Positions 40,254 through 53,550 of a stretch of 64,000 nucleotides of DNA are shown here, one piece after another. A model generated the notes under the pieces. The model was not told the DNA's origin and ran no database searches. It saw only the letters and a program-made list of their open reading frames with translations. The translations under genes were made by a program, and so were the position numbers. Each line of letters opens with the position of its first letter. Within the stretch, counting starts at the first letter, position 1. The DNA comes from Chrysomallon squamiferum (Eukaryota > Mollusca > Gastropoda > Neomphalida > Peltospiridae), in contig CM022679.1 of NCBI GenBank assembly GCA_012295275.1, positions 3,070,912 to 3,134,911 of the forward strand, written 5' to 3'.

Positions 40254-41874
40254 ATGATTGAGAAATTCAAAGAATTATCCCTTAACGGAGAAGAATTGAC
40301 TTTGAAAAATATATTTGAAGACTTCGTTCGACCATGCATGGCTGAATTTGTGGGCACGTGTTTGTTTGTTTTCATTGGCTGTATGGCCATTCCACATTCT
40401 ATGGCGGGGAATTTACACCCTGCCTTGGCGGCCACGCCTATAGCTTTGTCTCATGGGCTCTTAATAGCTTCTCTAGTAATTTCATTTGGAAAGGTGAGGT
40501 AAGTTTTAATTAATTCAGATCAGTCTGACCAAAGAACGTCTGTTTCTGTCTAAATGACTGTAAGGATAATATAATTTTAATTTACCATGATTAAGCAAAA
40601 TTAATAATTCTTTTCTATCTTAAACAATAACTGTTAAAAAACAAAAACAAACAAGCAAAAAAAAAAAAAAAAAAAAACCCAACTAAACAAACAACAACAA
40701 AATAAAAATAAAAATAAAAATAAAAATAAAAATAAAATAAAATAAAATAAAGGTAAAAAAAAAAGAAGAAAGGTAATGAATTAGAAATATATATACATTT
40801 AACATATAGAAAAAAATTAAATAAATACATAAACAAACAAACAACTGCAACAATTAAAAAAAATATATATATATTACCCCCCCAAAAAATCCTTAAAAAA
40901 TCCAACGAAAACAATAGGATTGCACAAAAAAAGATTGGGGAAACGTTTGGAATACGAAATAGTCGTCATCATGGTAAATCTTTCTAACGTAAGCTTATAT
41001 TTTGATACTAATTTTAAATAACATTGGAGAATGGAGAAAATAAGATAAACTTTCACTCTAAAATACTGACACTGACAAATTACGGACTATGACGGAAATA
41101 CAGTCATTTGCGTCACTGCTTTTTCATATGCTTAATCTCTCAGTAAATCTACATATATCGTGTATTAATTTTTTTTTCTTTTCACTTTGTGCGTATATGT
41201 ATGAGAGTGCGTGTGTGTTTGTTGAACATTTCTGTTCATTTGTTTTCATTATCAATAATTTTGTTATTGTAATCATTATTTGATGTTGCTAACATTAAAC
41301 ATTTTTTATTATTCCTCGTTAGTTTCTTAAATATAGTAACGTACTTAACACAGCGTTTAAATATACCATCATTTTCAGAGGGAGAGAGAGAAATAGAATT
41401 TATTTAATGCTACAATCAAATATTAATCTTATATGCGAGTGTATGTATGTATGTGTATGTGTATGCATGTATTTATGTGCATATGTATGTATGTGTGTGT
41501 GTAGAGTAAGTGAACTAAAGACATAAACATATATATATCTTTAATGCTACTACGTCCACAAACATACATACAAACTAGGATTAATGCATAATTATTTGCC
41601 TGCAGTGGCGGTCACTTCAATCCTGCCATTACGCTGGGGGTTGCTTTGTCTGGTCACATTACAACGCCCCTAGCGTCGTTCTACGTCATCATGCAGCTGA
41701 CCGGGGCACTGCTGGGAGCTGTGCTGTGCAAGGTACAATTAGTTTTATATTTTTAATATTTGTTTTATTTATGTGTTTATAACGTGAACCCCTCAAAAAA
41801 AAAAAAAACCCAGTAAAATTTACTACACACACATTCACTAATCATTCAAGTGCACATACATAAGTATGTATGTT

Positions 41875-41912
<38 letters not shown>

Positions 41913-43511
41913 CACACACACACAAACAACAATATGAAAAACTAAAATTAACTATACAAATTAAAAAACAAAAAAAAAAAAAAAAAAAAAAATGTATTTT
42001 ACCTTCTTTTGTCTTTTTGTAATATGCTCAGAACTGATTTGACATCAACCAGTATTTATAACGTATCTACTTGTGTTCATCAACATTACAATCATCATCA
42101 AATAAACAACAACTCTATTACGCTTGCATCAGGTGGTGGAGGGAACATCTCTGTACACGTCGCTAAACGGCGGGGCCCACATTTTGCCGCATGGAATAAC
42201 ACCTGCGCAAGGTATTTTATGTGAGATGCTGTTGACGACGGTGCTGGTTCTGACAGTGATTCTCAGTACCTGTGATGAACGTACTAAATCAGGACGAGCC
42301 CCACTCGGTATAGGATTCTGTGTGCTCATCGACATCTTAGCAGGGTAATGAATATTCATTAGCTTAACGTTATCTAAATTTATTTCCATCTGAATCATTA
42401 TTTGACGCAAATAATGAATATTCATTAGTTTAACGTTATATAAACATATTTCTGTCTGGATCATTATTTCACGCAAATAATTTCTTTCTGTCTGAATCAT
42501 TATTTGAGGTAAAGGTCATATGGACATAGAATGCAGAACAAGTAAACAAAGAGATAAAGAATTGCACTGTCTGTGAAAGGTAACCCACTGTAGCAGCTAT
42601 AACCTGGGTTACACTTATCAGATACCAGGATGGTACATTTTTGACATTATCGAAGGCAGGCCATGTATTTTGATAGACCAGTCGTTTCTCTATGGTATGA
42701 GAAATACAGTTCCTGAGATTAATCACAGGAGTGCTTTACAGTCTGTCTGTCTGTACCCCTCTCTCTCTCTCTTTCTGGTAAAGGAACAAACAAACAAACA
42801 AATAAATGTAAAAATAAATTAAACACACACACAAACACAGTCAAAAAAAAAAAACCAATTAAAAAAAAAAAAAAAAAAATTAAAGAAAAAGAAAAAAGAA
42901 AGAAAGAAAGAAAGAAAGAAAAAATACATGTTCTGTCCATTACAGCAATTTATCAACTTAACGTTTTTTTTATTTATGTACACGACTGTTAATGTGAAAT
43001 GTTATTTATATGCGTAGTCAGCGCTACGATGACTTGTAAAGGAAGTAACAGTAGAATATTGTAACTCGTGTCGCACGTACAAAAAAACCCCCAGTAAAAA
43101 AAAAAAAAAAAAAAAAAATTATGAAGATGGAACCCTATGTACATATCGTTTGTCATACTTTATAATTGGTAAAACCTGGTTGTTTTAAAATGTATATCCA
43201 TATCCTGGAAACGTATAAGATGTTTTAGTCCAGGTTTTATCTTGTGTAGGATATTCTTTTTGCTTTTCATTTATTCATTCACTCAGACTTACTTTGTTTC
43301 AAGGATAAGGACAAGTGGAGCGTCAATGAATCCTGCTAGAAGTTTTGGTCCGGCGGTGATACTAAGTGCTTACAACAGCGAGGTGTGGACCTACCACTAC
43401 GTTTACTGGCTGGGCCCTCTTTTGGGTTCGGTTTTTGCCGCCATTATGTACAGGTAAATATCTAGCTATCTGTCTATGAACAACTATAAATAAATATGTG
43501 TACTTAGAAAG

Positions 43512-43547
<36 letters not shown>

Positions 43548-43562
43548 AGAAACACACAGAGG

Positions 43563-43630
<68 letters not shown>

Positions 43631-43764
43631 TAAATTATAAAATATATATTGGTATATAAAAAAAGAAATCTTCATGATATCTTCAAATAAAATAATAATA
43701 ATAATATAATAATAATAATAATAATAAAAAGATGAACATTAACTTAACATTTAAAACAAACAAA

Positions 43765-43799
<35 letters not shown>

Positions 43800-44340
43800 A
43801 ATAATGTAAATTAAAATAAAATAATAAAGTAATATCTAATTTTGTGAAAATTTCTGTAAGCATCAATGGCATTTCCTAATCACTTATTTTCCCTCCTTCC
43901 ACTGTTTTACAGAATGATATTATTTTGGCCCCCACAATAGTGAAAATAGTACATTTTCAATTCTTACAACAAAAAAAACCTTCAACATTCGTACCACCTT
44001 TCTGAACCACTAGCGGCACACAACAGAATGTCAGCCATATTTTAGGTGCTTCTCGCCCGGTAATCCTGCCAAGATTCAATCCATCAAAGTGAAATTAATA
44101 ATAATCCTTGCTTGTTTCTTTCCGGCACTTGCTCGATCTTCCCAAATAATGCACAGGTTCACAAATGATCTAAATTAAATTATCAGACGACAATATTTTG
44201 TTTGCAGGGCATTTTTAGCCAATCACAACAAGCGTCTTTTCATGAAACAGGAAGTACCTGAAGTATCAATTCAAACAGAATCAAAAATACCAAATGTTTG
44301 GTTGGTCGAAATGTCCAATGACAAAACTGTAGATGATTAG
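40254..44340 (+). CDS. AQP8: AQP8-type aquaporin B, 5 exons
   Basis: Exons 40254-40498, 41606-41732, 42133-42344, 43304-43453, 44208-44340; all GT-AG and phase-consistent; 288 residues. Exons 2 and 4 are exactly as long as in aquaporin A (127 and 150 nt) and all phases match, so A and B are tandem duplicates now head to head. Seen: [20 protein letters not shown] in span 1; His67 in span 2; first NPA at Asn87; Ile192-Leu-Ala-Gly before loop E; second NPA at Asn204 with Arg207. The filter is thus His-Ile-Ala-Arg, close to AQP8 and plant TIPs. No Cys stands by the second NPA. The C-terminal tail is about 28 residues longer than in A and is hydrophilic. The start is the first ATG (AAAATGA); an upstream in-frame extension begins only with TTG and is ignored. 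Role by family: water, ammonia and H2O2 movement across membranes. Confidence 0.93.
41876..41925. repeat. (TG)n next to (CA)n in an aquaporin B intron
   Basis: A TG run is followed after a few bases (TACG) by a CA run. It is a small perfect hairpin and is analogous to the larger inverted pair in aquaporin A. Confidence 0.85.
43566..43625. repeat. (GA)n microsatellite
   Basis: GA run in the last intron of aquaporin B, preceded by a poly-A run at 43515-43544 and followed by (AAT)n and (AAAT)n runs up to 43803. Confidence 0.95.
43913..43940 (+). CDS. AQP8: possible alternative last exon of aquaporin B
   Basis: A strong pyrimidine tract and acceptor (CCTCCTTCCACTGTTTTACAG) precede a 28-nt stretch that joins exon 4 in phase and reads [15 protein letters not shown]. 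Using it would replace the 44-residue C-terminal tail by nine residues. The exon at 44208 is the conserved one, because it aligns to the tail of aquaporin A. This one is supported only by splice signals. Confidence 0.3.
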
Positions 44341-46890
44341 TTTTATCGTAAAAGAATAGGGTGAATTAAAAATGATATATATACTCACATTTAAAATTAG
44401 TTTTCAAAATTTATTTATTTTTTCATTTCATTAAATTTTGATCATTATTTTATCATTTATTTTATACTCCTTGACTGGCATGTTTTGACGTTTCTGATGC
44501 ATGTAAAATCCCCATCTACACTGTCATACAATTTAAAAAAATATAAAAATAAAATAAAATTAATAAAATAAAAAATAAAATAAAACAGAATAAAATAAAA
44601 TAAAAAAGAAAAGAACATTAATATGCAAATAAATAAAATTTTATGGACTGGGACGACAAACTTCAAATTGTGAAATAGTATACCTAGAATAACAATTGAT
44701 AGAAACTTTTTTAATGATTATACTTGTAATTATTTTTCAGATTCTTCCTTGCAAGCCCTGAGAAAATAATTTTTCTCCATAAAATTTACAGTGAACTTTG
44801 GAATTGAAATTACATTTAAATTTGGAATTATTTTTAAAAACATTTTTTTTTATTATAATTTTTTTTACCTTTTTTCAGAATTTTATTTTAATGGCATAAA
44901 GCGCACAAATTTAATCTGTGTGGCATTTATTTTGAAGTTCAGTGCATTAAAATAGTTTTTCTTGTTGAATAAGTTTGTGTTGAATATTGTGGATACACTA
45001 AAGATCTTTTAATTATTTAAGAAATGTATGCATTCCTTGTTATGACATACACAAAGCTTGACCACTCATCAGATCTCTAATGCATTTACAACTTGTTGTT
45101 CATCATACTGAAATGTGACTCCTGAAGCCCTCAAAAGAACAACAAATTAAAGACACTCAAACATTATATGTAAACTTAGTTGGCAACTAACAACACTCTC
45201 CAAGTTCTTATTTTATAATAAAACACATTTTATGTTGTGCATCTTTTCATTGGTATCTGCCCTCAAGTATAATGTTAATGTATGATACACAAGACAAACA
45301 AACGTAAATTAATTTATTTTAATTTGAATAATAAATAATGATAAAAAAATTGTCAGACAACATGATAGAAATAGAGCAAGATTACAAAAATGCATTTTTT
45401 CTTCTCCTTCTTCAAACAAGTTTTCAACAGTCACACATGTCAAATGTTGACTTAAAAAACACTATATAATATTTTTCCTTTTATAAATTATAAAATATAT
45501 AAAAAATACATATAAGGAATCATTCACATCATTTTGGACAGACTGAAATAATATGAAAGCTGACAATAGGTAAAAACATCACAGTAAATGGAAATGCAAG
45601 AAATCATTGCATCTTTTAATTTTGTATTTTATTTGCTAAAATCTTGTTCAATGCATGGTTACGGTTTAAAAATTAATACCAGTTCAAACGGATGTGCAGA
45701 CATCATGCTTTTGTTGTTTACCTTTCAATTTTCTACAGCTTTTTTCAAAACAACAGGAAGTTGTATGAACGTTTCAGGTTTTAAAAACATGGTTCTTACT
45801 GTCTGGCAGCACATCACATGAATGTAAATTTATTAAAAAATGTAAGAAACGAAGTGTTGTAACTTCACAGGATTTTCACATCTGATATAATCATCTGGGT
45901 CTTGTTTGGAACTCTTGTCTTGGCATAATCTGACACTGCATATGATCTGTGGTATTTTGTGTGACATTATTTTGCTTATGGCAGTGGTGGCACCAGTTCT
46001 TGGCACTTCTGATGAATAAACCAAGCCAGAGAGAGAACTGAGTTCAGTGCTGAATTCAGGGTAAACATTTAGTAGTCTGTTTTCATACTGTCGTACTCTG
46101 TGATTGGTATGGGACATGGTGAAATTTTCAACCTGTTCATTTTTGTTTTCTCAGTTTGGCTGTATTCATTTTTAATTTCCCAGGATCTGCTGCAGTTCAG
46201 TTCATGAAATATGTCTCTGTAATGAAAAGTTCCTGGAAGTGAAGATTATATTTCTGAGTAGCTTTCATGGATTTTGATATGAAGGATAGTGCAATGACAA
46301 GGGATTTGTTGTTTTATTCTCTTTTGTGGAAATCTTTCTCTTCTTCTAACTGGTCATCAGGAGCTGATACTGAGAAGGTGTTGTTATCACGTCTTTCACT
46401 GGAAGCTTTTGCTGTTTGTCTCAATTAGTTCAAGTTACATCATGGTGATGGTATGTCCTGATACATTAAAGTTATGTGCATAATACCCTTGGTTTTCCAA
46501 CCATTTTCTACTTCATATTTCACAATGCAGTTGGTATTCAGAAAACGGTATTTCCCAGGATGTGTCAGTATGAATCAAAAATATTTTATTTTATTCCTAC
46601 TTATTATTTTATTCCTAGATATTACAAATTCCAAATCAAAGATATCTTCTTCTAAAATCCTGCTTATGTAGTTGAATCATTCATTGTTAAAAGGTTTTCA
46701 AAATTAATGTCACGTCTGAGAATTGTAATGTAAGGACATCATTTTAATCCTGATGTAACTGTAGGGATGATGGTAATCATTTCTTGGTCTTCTGCGTCCT
46801 TCAAACTGAGGACTTAACAGTGGTCCACCAGCTTCAGAATGTCTGGCTGATGGTCCTTCCCATTGTGACCAGGCTGAGGCTATTCAGACT
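44341..46890. other. convergent 3' regions
   Basis: Aquaporin B (plus) and the receptor gene (minus) end towards each other here. On the minus strand two overlapping AATAAA hexamers at 46585-46595 lie about 300 bases past the receptor stop and are plausible polyadenylation signals. AATAAA-rich sequence at 44540-44600 could serve aquaporin B. No other exon was recognised; the minus-strand open frame 45833-46117 is unexplained. Confidence 0.5.
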
Positions 46891-47230
46891 TCACGTCAAT
46901 CGCTTTGGACGTCTGACGTAAGGTGCCATAGATGAAGACCTGCGATAGACCCTTTGCTGGCTGTTATCACTGTAGTTTTGTACATATGGAGATTGGTGTC
47001 TATATGGAGAGCAGCTTCTGTGTGGAGAACAACTCCTGGAAGGTGATGTTCTTCTTACTGGTGACACAATGTATGTCTTCTTGGGTGATGCTGAGTATGG
47101 TGTTATTGTAGATGACAGTTTACGCGTGGGTGACCTCTGAACATACTGGCTTGTTGACCTTGGAGTATACTGGTTTGGTGACCTTTGAGAATAATGGGGA
47201 GGTGACCTCTGAGAGTACTGAGCATGAGCT
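46891..47230 (-). CDS. cytoplasmic exon 3: Tyr-x-x-Arg-Ser-Pro octapeptides and C-terminus
   Basis: Final coding exon, 112 residues plus TGA. It opens with four tandem octapeptides, [24 protein letters not shown] and YVQRSPTR (Tyr1288, 1296, 1304, 1312). Ser-Pro-rich sequence follows ([20 protein letters not shown]), then a basic end, RRPKRLT. Many proline-directed kinase sites and four evenly spaced tyrosines suggest a phospho-regulated scaffold tail. The exon has no ATG-initiated frame and is easy to overlook. Confidence 0.85.
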
Positions 47231-47392
47231 CTGAAATAAGTTGAAAAAATTAAAATAATTCGATTACTGTTTCAACTTAGAACACATATAACAATAACTA
47301 ATACAAATATTTGGATTATCCAGTGAACTGAAGAGGACTACTACATTATTTACCATAAAACACTTTTATGATGTTAATCTTACTTCTTTCTG

Positions 47393-47437
<45 letters not shown>

Positions 47438-50400
47438 ACTCAAATGCACACAAACATGAACATGCTCTTCCCAGTTTGATTCTCCTACCTCTCTGTATCA
47501 GTGTCCAGGTTTGAAACTGACTGAATGATGTCCAGTACTTTGTTCTTGTTGTCTTTCACTAACATGGAAGCTCTGTGGGCCTTCAATGCACGTTGCACTT
47601 CAACAACTGGATCTTCAAACAGAAACCAAACATTACACATTCAAGTTTTATCTAATTATATTATTTGAATACAGTGAAGTAAAATATGAAACAAAGAAAC
47701 AATAACAAATTATATATATATATATAAATATACATAAAACCATTGACAGAGAGAGAGAGAGCGCCATTCAGAACTGAAAACACAGAACACATATGCAGAA
47801 AATACCTTTGTTGCAGATTAATATGTAATCAAAGCCTCAGATTTCATTTCTGCAGAAAGATGTCACTGAAAATACCACAGTACATTATTAACGTATTTCA
47901 TTATCACATATACTTTTTTTTTACCTTCCTCATTGTCATCATCACTGTCATCACTATCGTCAGTGTCATCATCACTTTCATCATCATCATCTGAACTATC
48001 TGAATCTGAATCATCAATCTTTACGGGAACACCATCAATTATGACAATACCATCAGCCGCTAAGTCATAATCTTCTTCTGCTATGTAAGCATGCGCTGCA
48101 ACATTGGCTGCAACAGTGGCATCACTTTGATACACTGGAAGTTGGTATCCTGAAACCCCTCCAGCTCCTTTGTTTGAAGGAGGTTTCTCTGTTGGAGGAT
48201 TTGCCATGAGAGCCCGAACTGAAGGAGCCTCCACCGAAGGAGGTTTCTCTGTAGCAGGAGCAGGTTCTACTTGTAATGATTTTTTCTTCTCTGGTGCAGA
48301 GCTTTTTTCATATGATTTTCTCCTGACTCTATAGAACAAAATGTTAAAAACCGTCTGGTAATTAAGGTAAAACAATGATTTTAGAAATAAAAAATTTGTT
48401 TAAAATGGCACACACTGTGTGACAAATAAATATTTTATTTTATTTGTCCCTAATTCATCTTATTTAAAAAATATACTATAATGCACACACACACACAAAA
48501 TAATAATAAAATTATTAAAAATAAAATAATATTTTGTTAATGTTTTGGTTATATTTCCCACCATCTGAGATTTAACATTTAATCATGAACAATAAAATGG
48601 ATACAGTTAAACAGTTTGTTTAGTTGCCTCATTTTTCTTTAATTAGCCTAGGTGCGACTAAGTACAAAACAAATACTTACATAATAATTCTACAGACTCC
48701 ACAGAGAAGAATGATGACTAAAATGACAGTGACTATCACTATACCAATATCCGTGTCATCAAGTTCCAATACTGCTGCACAGAAAAACATGTACATTAGG
48801 AAGGTAAAAAAACACATTATAGACATAATCAGAAAACCCCCATTAATTTAGTTCTTTTCACTGATATTTGGTATATATAGAACAAAAAAAAAAAAAAAAA
48901 ACCAACAACAATGTTTATAAAAAAAAAAAAAGCTGAATAAATGAAAAAAATGAATTAATATTATAAACAGAACCAGTCTGTTTTTCTTATTTCTTTTGTG
49001 ATCTGATTACCTAATTTGGAAGTGTGTCTCCAAATGGCGAATGTTTTTATCATGATAAGATGTCCATTCTTGTTCACTGCACAGCCATAGAAACCGTCAG
49101 AATGTTTTTCAGGTACGAGTTTTATTGCACTTTCATTTCGACGTCCAGGGAGCTATCTCAGAGAAACATAAAACTCGAATAAAGAAGACTGTTCGGTTAA
49201 ACAAACACTCCTTTATTAAAGGAGAGTTCTTACAGGGAGAGTATTTTCTATCTTATTTCAGAACAGAGGTAGGTCTCCTATATGATTAATTCAGAAGACT
49301 TACCATCTGATCAGGAGTTTAATTAGTTTGGATAATTAGTAAAAGCTAAAAATATTTCACTGATACACTCTATCACACAAACACACACATTCAGTCACAC
49401 ACAGAATTTACATATCAATGATTGAGGTGAATGTTCACAATTTAGAAAGGAAGATACACCTTATGTACATTTTATTTAATTAAAATTACACCACTTTTAA
49501 AAGAAATAACACCACTGATAGATAATTAATATCCACAAAACTCCATTCAGTTATCCATCTCTTTACAAAACAGAGGCTGAAGATATTAATTAATAAAAAA
49601 AAAAAAAAAAAAAAAAAAAGAAACAGAAACCCTTGGAATGATAACAATTCCTGAATCAGCTGATAACAGTCTGTCATCTTTAAACCATTCAGTGAAGACA
49701 TCATTACTGCCAAAATCAGTATAGTCACACTTTAAATACACAATATCTTCTGCATGTTCCAGTACTTCATCAAGATGAGCTGCAGAGAATGGAAATTTCA
49801 TATGTGTAAGTGTATGTACATGCAAAGAGACAGAATGAATTTTTTTTTAATTTAGGTTTGCTTTGCTGTCATATATAATTCACTGAACATCTGTCACTGT
49901 ATAAAATTTAAGCTTGGAATGCAACCAGAAAAAGTATTTGAAATGGGGCATTGGGAAATAAAAAATTAACAGGCTCTGATCTTTTTCAATAACTATTTAT
50001 TTTAATACAGAAATCAGATCATGATATGAAAATTTCATTAGCTAGTTTTATCATTATATATTTCTGATATAAACAAAAGTTATTACATTTTTTTATATAA
50101 CATAAAGAATAATTTACCTGAGATGGTGTAGCCCATGGAATTCATATATCCATCATTATCAGTTTTATTATTATATTTCTGATATAAATAAAAGTAATTA
50201 CATTTTTATATAACATAAAGAATAATTTACCTGAGATGGTGTAGCCCATGGAATTCATATATCCATCATTATCAATGAGTGCTGCTCTCTTAAACGAAAA
50301 CCTCTGTCCGTTGACAACCACAACATCAACAATGCCGCTGAAGCCGGACTTCACCCCAGTGGCAAACTGGATGATGAGCCACTCTGCAGGCTCAGTGTGG

Positions 50401-53400
50401 CCGAGGAAGAGCTCACCTACAGGAGAGTACTTCTTACCTAGCCCAGTGACCTGCATCGCTGGGTGTCGGTCCACCTGCAAGTCCACCTCCATCCCATTCA
50501 CATCAGCTGTCAGGTAGAACCACTGGTTTAACTAGCAGCAAAAACAACAACACAATAAAGTAAAGAATGTGTAAGTGTGTATATGATTATATATCTGCGT
50601 GTATATGATTATATATGTGTTGTATATGATTATATGTGTGTGTGTATGATTATATATGTGTATATGATTATATATGTGTGTGTATATAATTATATGTGTG
50701 TGTATGATTATATATATGTGTATGTATATGATTATATATATATGTGCATGTATATGATTATATATATGTGTGTGTATATGATTATATGTGTGTGTATGAT
50801 TATATATATCTGTGTGTATATGATCATATGTATCTGTGTGTATAAATGATCACATATATCTGTGTGTATATGATCACATATATCTGTGTGTATATGATTA
50901 TATATACATGTGTGTGTAATGTTTACTTACTTGCAGTTCTATACTTTCCTCACACTCAGTTTTCAGTCCACAGTTGAGACACACTTTGATTGATCCGTGG
51001 TCTACGAAGATTGCCAGGAAGGAACCAGGTTCTTTGCCCTCGTTGTAGAAGATGAGGCCGTCTAGTGCGTGTATCTGCATCGTCGCTTGAATCTGCAGGT
51101 GTTGTGTGTGCTCAAAGATAAGTTTGGCGAAGAAACGACCTCGGAATTCTGAATGGCTGACAGCTGGTCCTGGATGAATGAATGAATAAATAAACAAATA
51201 CAAAAATAAACAGAAATATTTGCATGAGGCATGACAGGCCACAGAATCAAACCTTCTGAGTGTGCTCTGCATAATATGAGTAGCCAAAAGCCCCACTTCA
51301 ATTTCTGATTTCAAATTATCACTGCATTAAAAATAAAAAATAATAATCCTATTTCTGACATCATGTTTCTGAAAACTTGATATTAAAATATTCCGAGATA
51401 AATATTTACACAAATATTTAATCATTTCCGATTAATTAAGCTGTCACTGACCAAGTGAGGTTTCGATAATTGACTTCTGCTGGGATGGAGACCCAGGCCC
51501 CACCCAGTCCATTGACCGGATCAGATTGAGTGGTTTGTAGTTCTGTCTCAGTTCAGAGATTACACCTTTAAAACCTGAAAGAGAAAAATAAATCAATCTC
51601 TAGTACACCATTATGTCAAACGTGCATTACAGGTGGCAAACCTGTTCTACAATTTTATTCAAGTCTGCTGACCTCATTTTGTTTTATTTATATAAATTTC
51701 CTTCTATTCAAGGTGTATATGAAGTGGTATGAATAAAATTTAATAGCCTCAGTTTGTTTATTTATGTAAACTTGTTTTTAATTCAAGAAAGTTAAAATGT
51801 AATTAACATGTCCCAGTTTGTTTTGTTTGTATAAACTTCTCTATGAATGTTTTATGTGTGAAAACTTACACTGCTAAATGTCAACGTTTAAAAGCTCAGC
51901 TAATACAAATTTAATTTTAAATGCCATTCTGCCTCAAAAATGAAATCAACATAGGTTTATCTAGTTATTATGATGACATTTTCTGAAGAAATATTTCTAT
52001 TATAGTAAACAATTTATAATGATTAAATATATTCTTTATTGATGAAATGTAAAAAATTCTTTCACTTTGGAATTATTTCTGTTGTTGTCAATAAATTAAA
52101 AAATTATTAAATCTTTTTTTTCTCCATAAAAATTAAAAAAATTCCCACAAATCTCGAAATAATTTCTGTTTTAAATCATTTACAATAAAGATTATTAAAT
52201 CAGTTTTCATCAATAAAATGTAAAAATTCCCACACTTCCGAAATAATTTCTGTTTTAAATGATAGTAATAATTATTATTAAACAATTTTTTCAATAAAAC
52301 ACATAAATTTTCACACCTCTTGAATGATTTCTGTCTGTTCCGATGATCATCTCTGCATCAAAGTTGATGTCGTGATGAGGGTCACTGTCGTACTTCGCTA
52401 TGGCGTGTCTGGTATCGTCCACTCTGATGTAGCCCTCTTTTGTAGTGACCCCAACCTGCAGGTCATGCCAGTGTCCAACCTTGTTAACAAAACAACTAAC
52501 CATGTTTATGTATTTTCATATAAAAATTAACAAATAAATACTGCTGAAGTATTTTGTTCAAAATTTTCATAGATGTATTTATTAAAAAATTAGCTTTATT
52601 TCATTTTAACTGCTTATGTTTATTTAAAGCATGTTTGTTTTAAAGGTAACAACAGTAGCAATACAATATTCTTTTGAGTAAAGAGTAAAGATTCTTTTAT
52701 ATGCTATTTTCCCAGAACACTGTTCTTAGTATTTTTGCTATTATTACTCATCTGAAATAAAATAAAAATTTAAAATAATTTATAACAATTGCTATTAAAT
52801 AATTTCTTTATCAGTAAAATGTGAAAATTCCCCCCACTTCTGAAATAATTCCTTTTGAAAAATAACAATTATCAAAAAAAAAAATTTCACATTATTATTA
52901 TTATTATTATTATTATTACTTGAAGTGTGAGATTTGCTACAACGTGTAAATTAGATTTCCCATCATGCACTCTGAGGTTTGGTATTCCGTCTTCCAGACT
53001 GAGGGTTATGTGATGTTCACACTGCGACTCTTCTGTGCAGTTGTCGTATCGCTCGGCCAAAACACCACTGCTAGCCCTCGGCTGCAGTCGCAGGTAGAGA
53101 AGAAGAAACCTGGTTGGTCGCATGAACTGCTTGTAGATCATCCAGCTGTTCCCAGAGAATGTTATCCCTTTGTCGTTCTCATCTGTGGGGTAGACAAATC
53201 ACTCGCAAATCAGAACTGTGACATCTCAACATAGTTTGATAGGTATTAATACAGTAATATTAACAGTTGTTAAGTTTACAACATATAATTTATATCATTT
53301 AGCAGGAAGTGAACCTTTATATTCACCTTCCCATGAAAAAACCCCACATGAAAGCAGATAATGTTGTTTTTGGTGAACCGGACATGGAGCACTGGTTGGA

Positions 53401-53508
53401 ATGTGAAACAGCATAAAATACAAAATAAATACTGTGCATGAACATTTTTTAGTAGCTGTAATAAATCATAAATTATAATTAAAATCTCTGTCTCTCTCTG
53501 ACTCTTTA

Positions 53509-53550
<42 letters not shown>

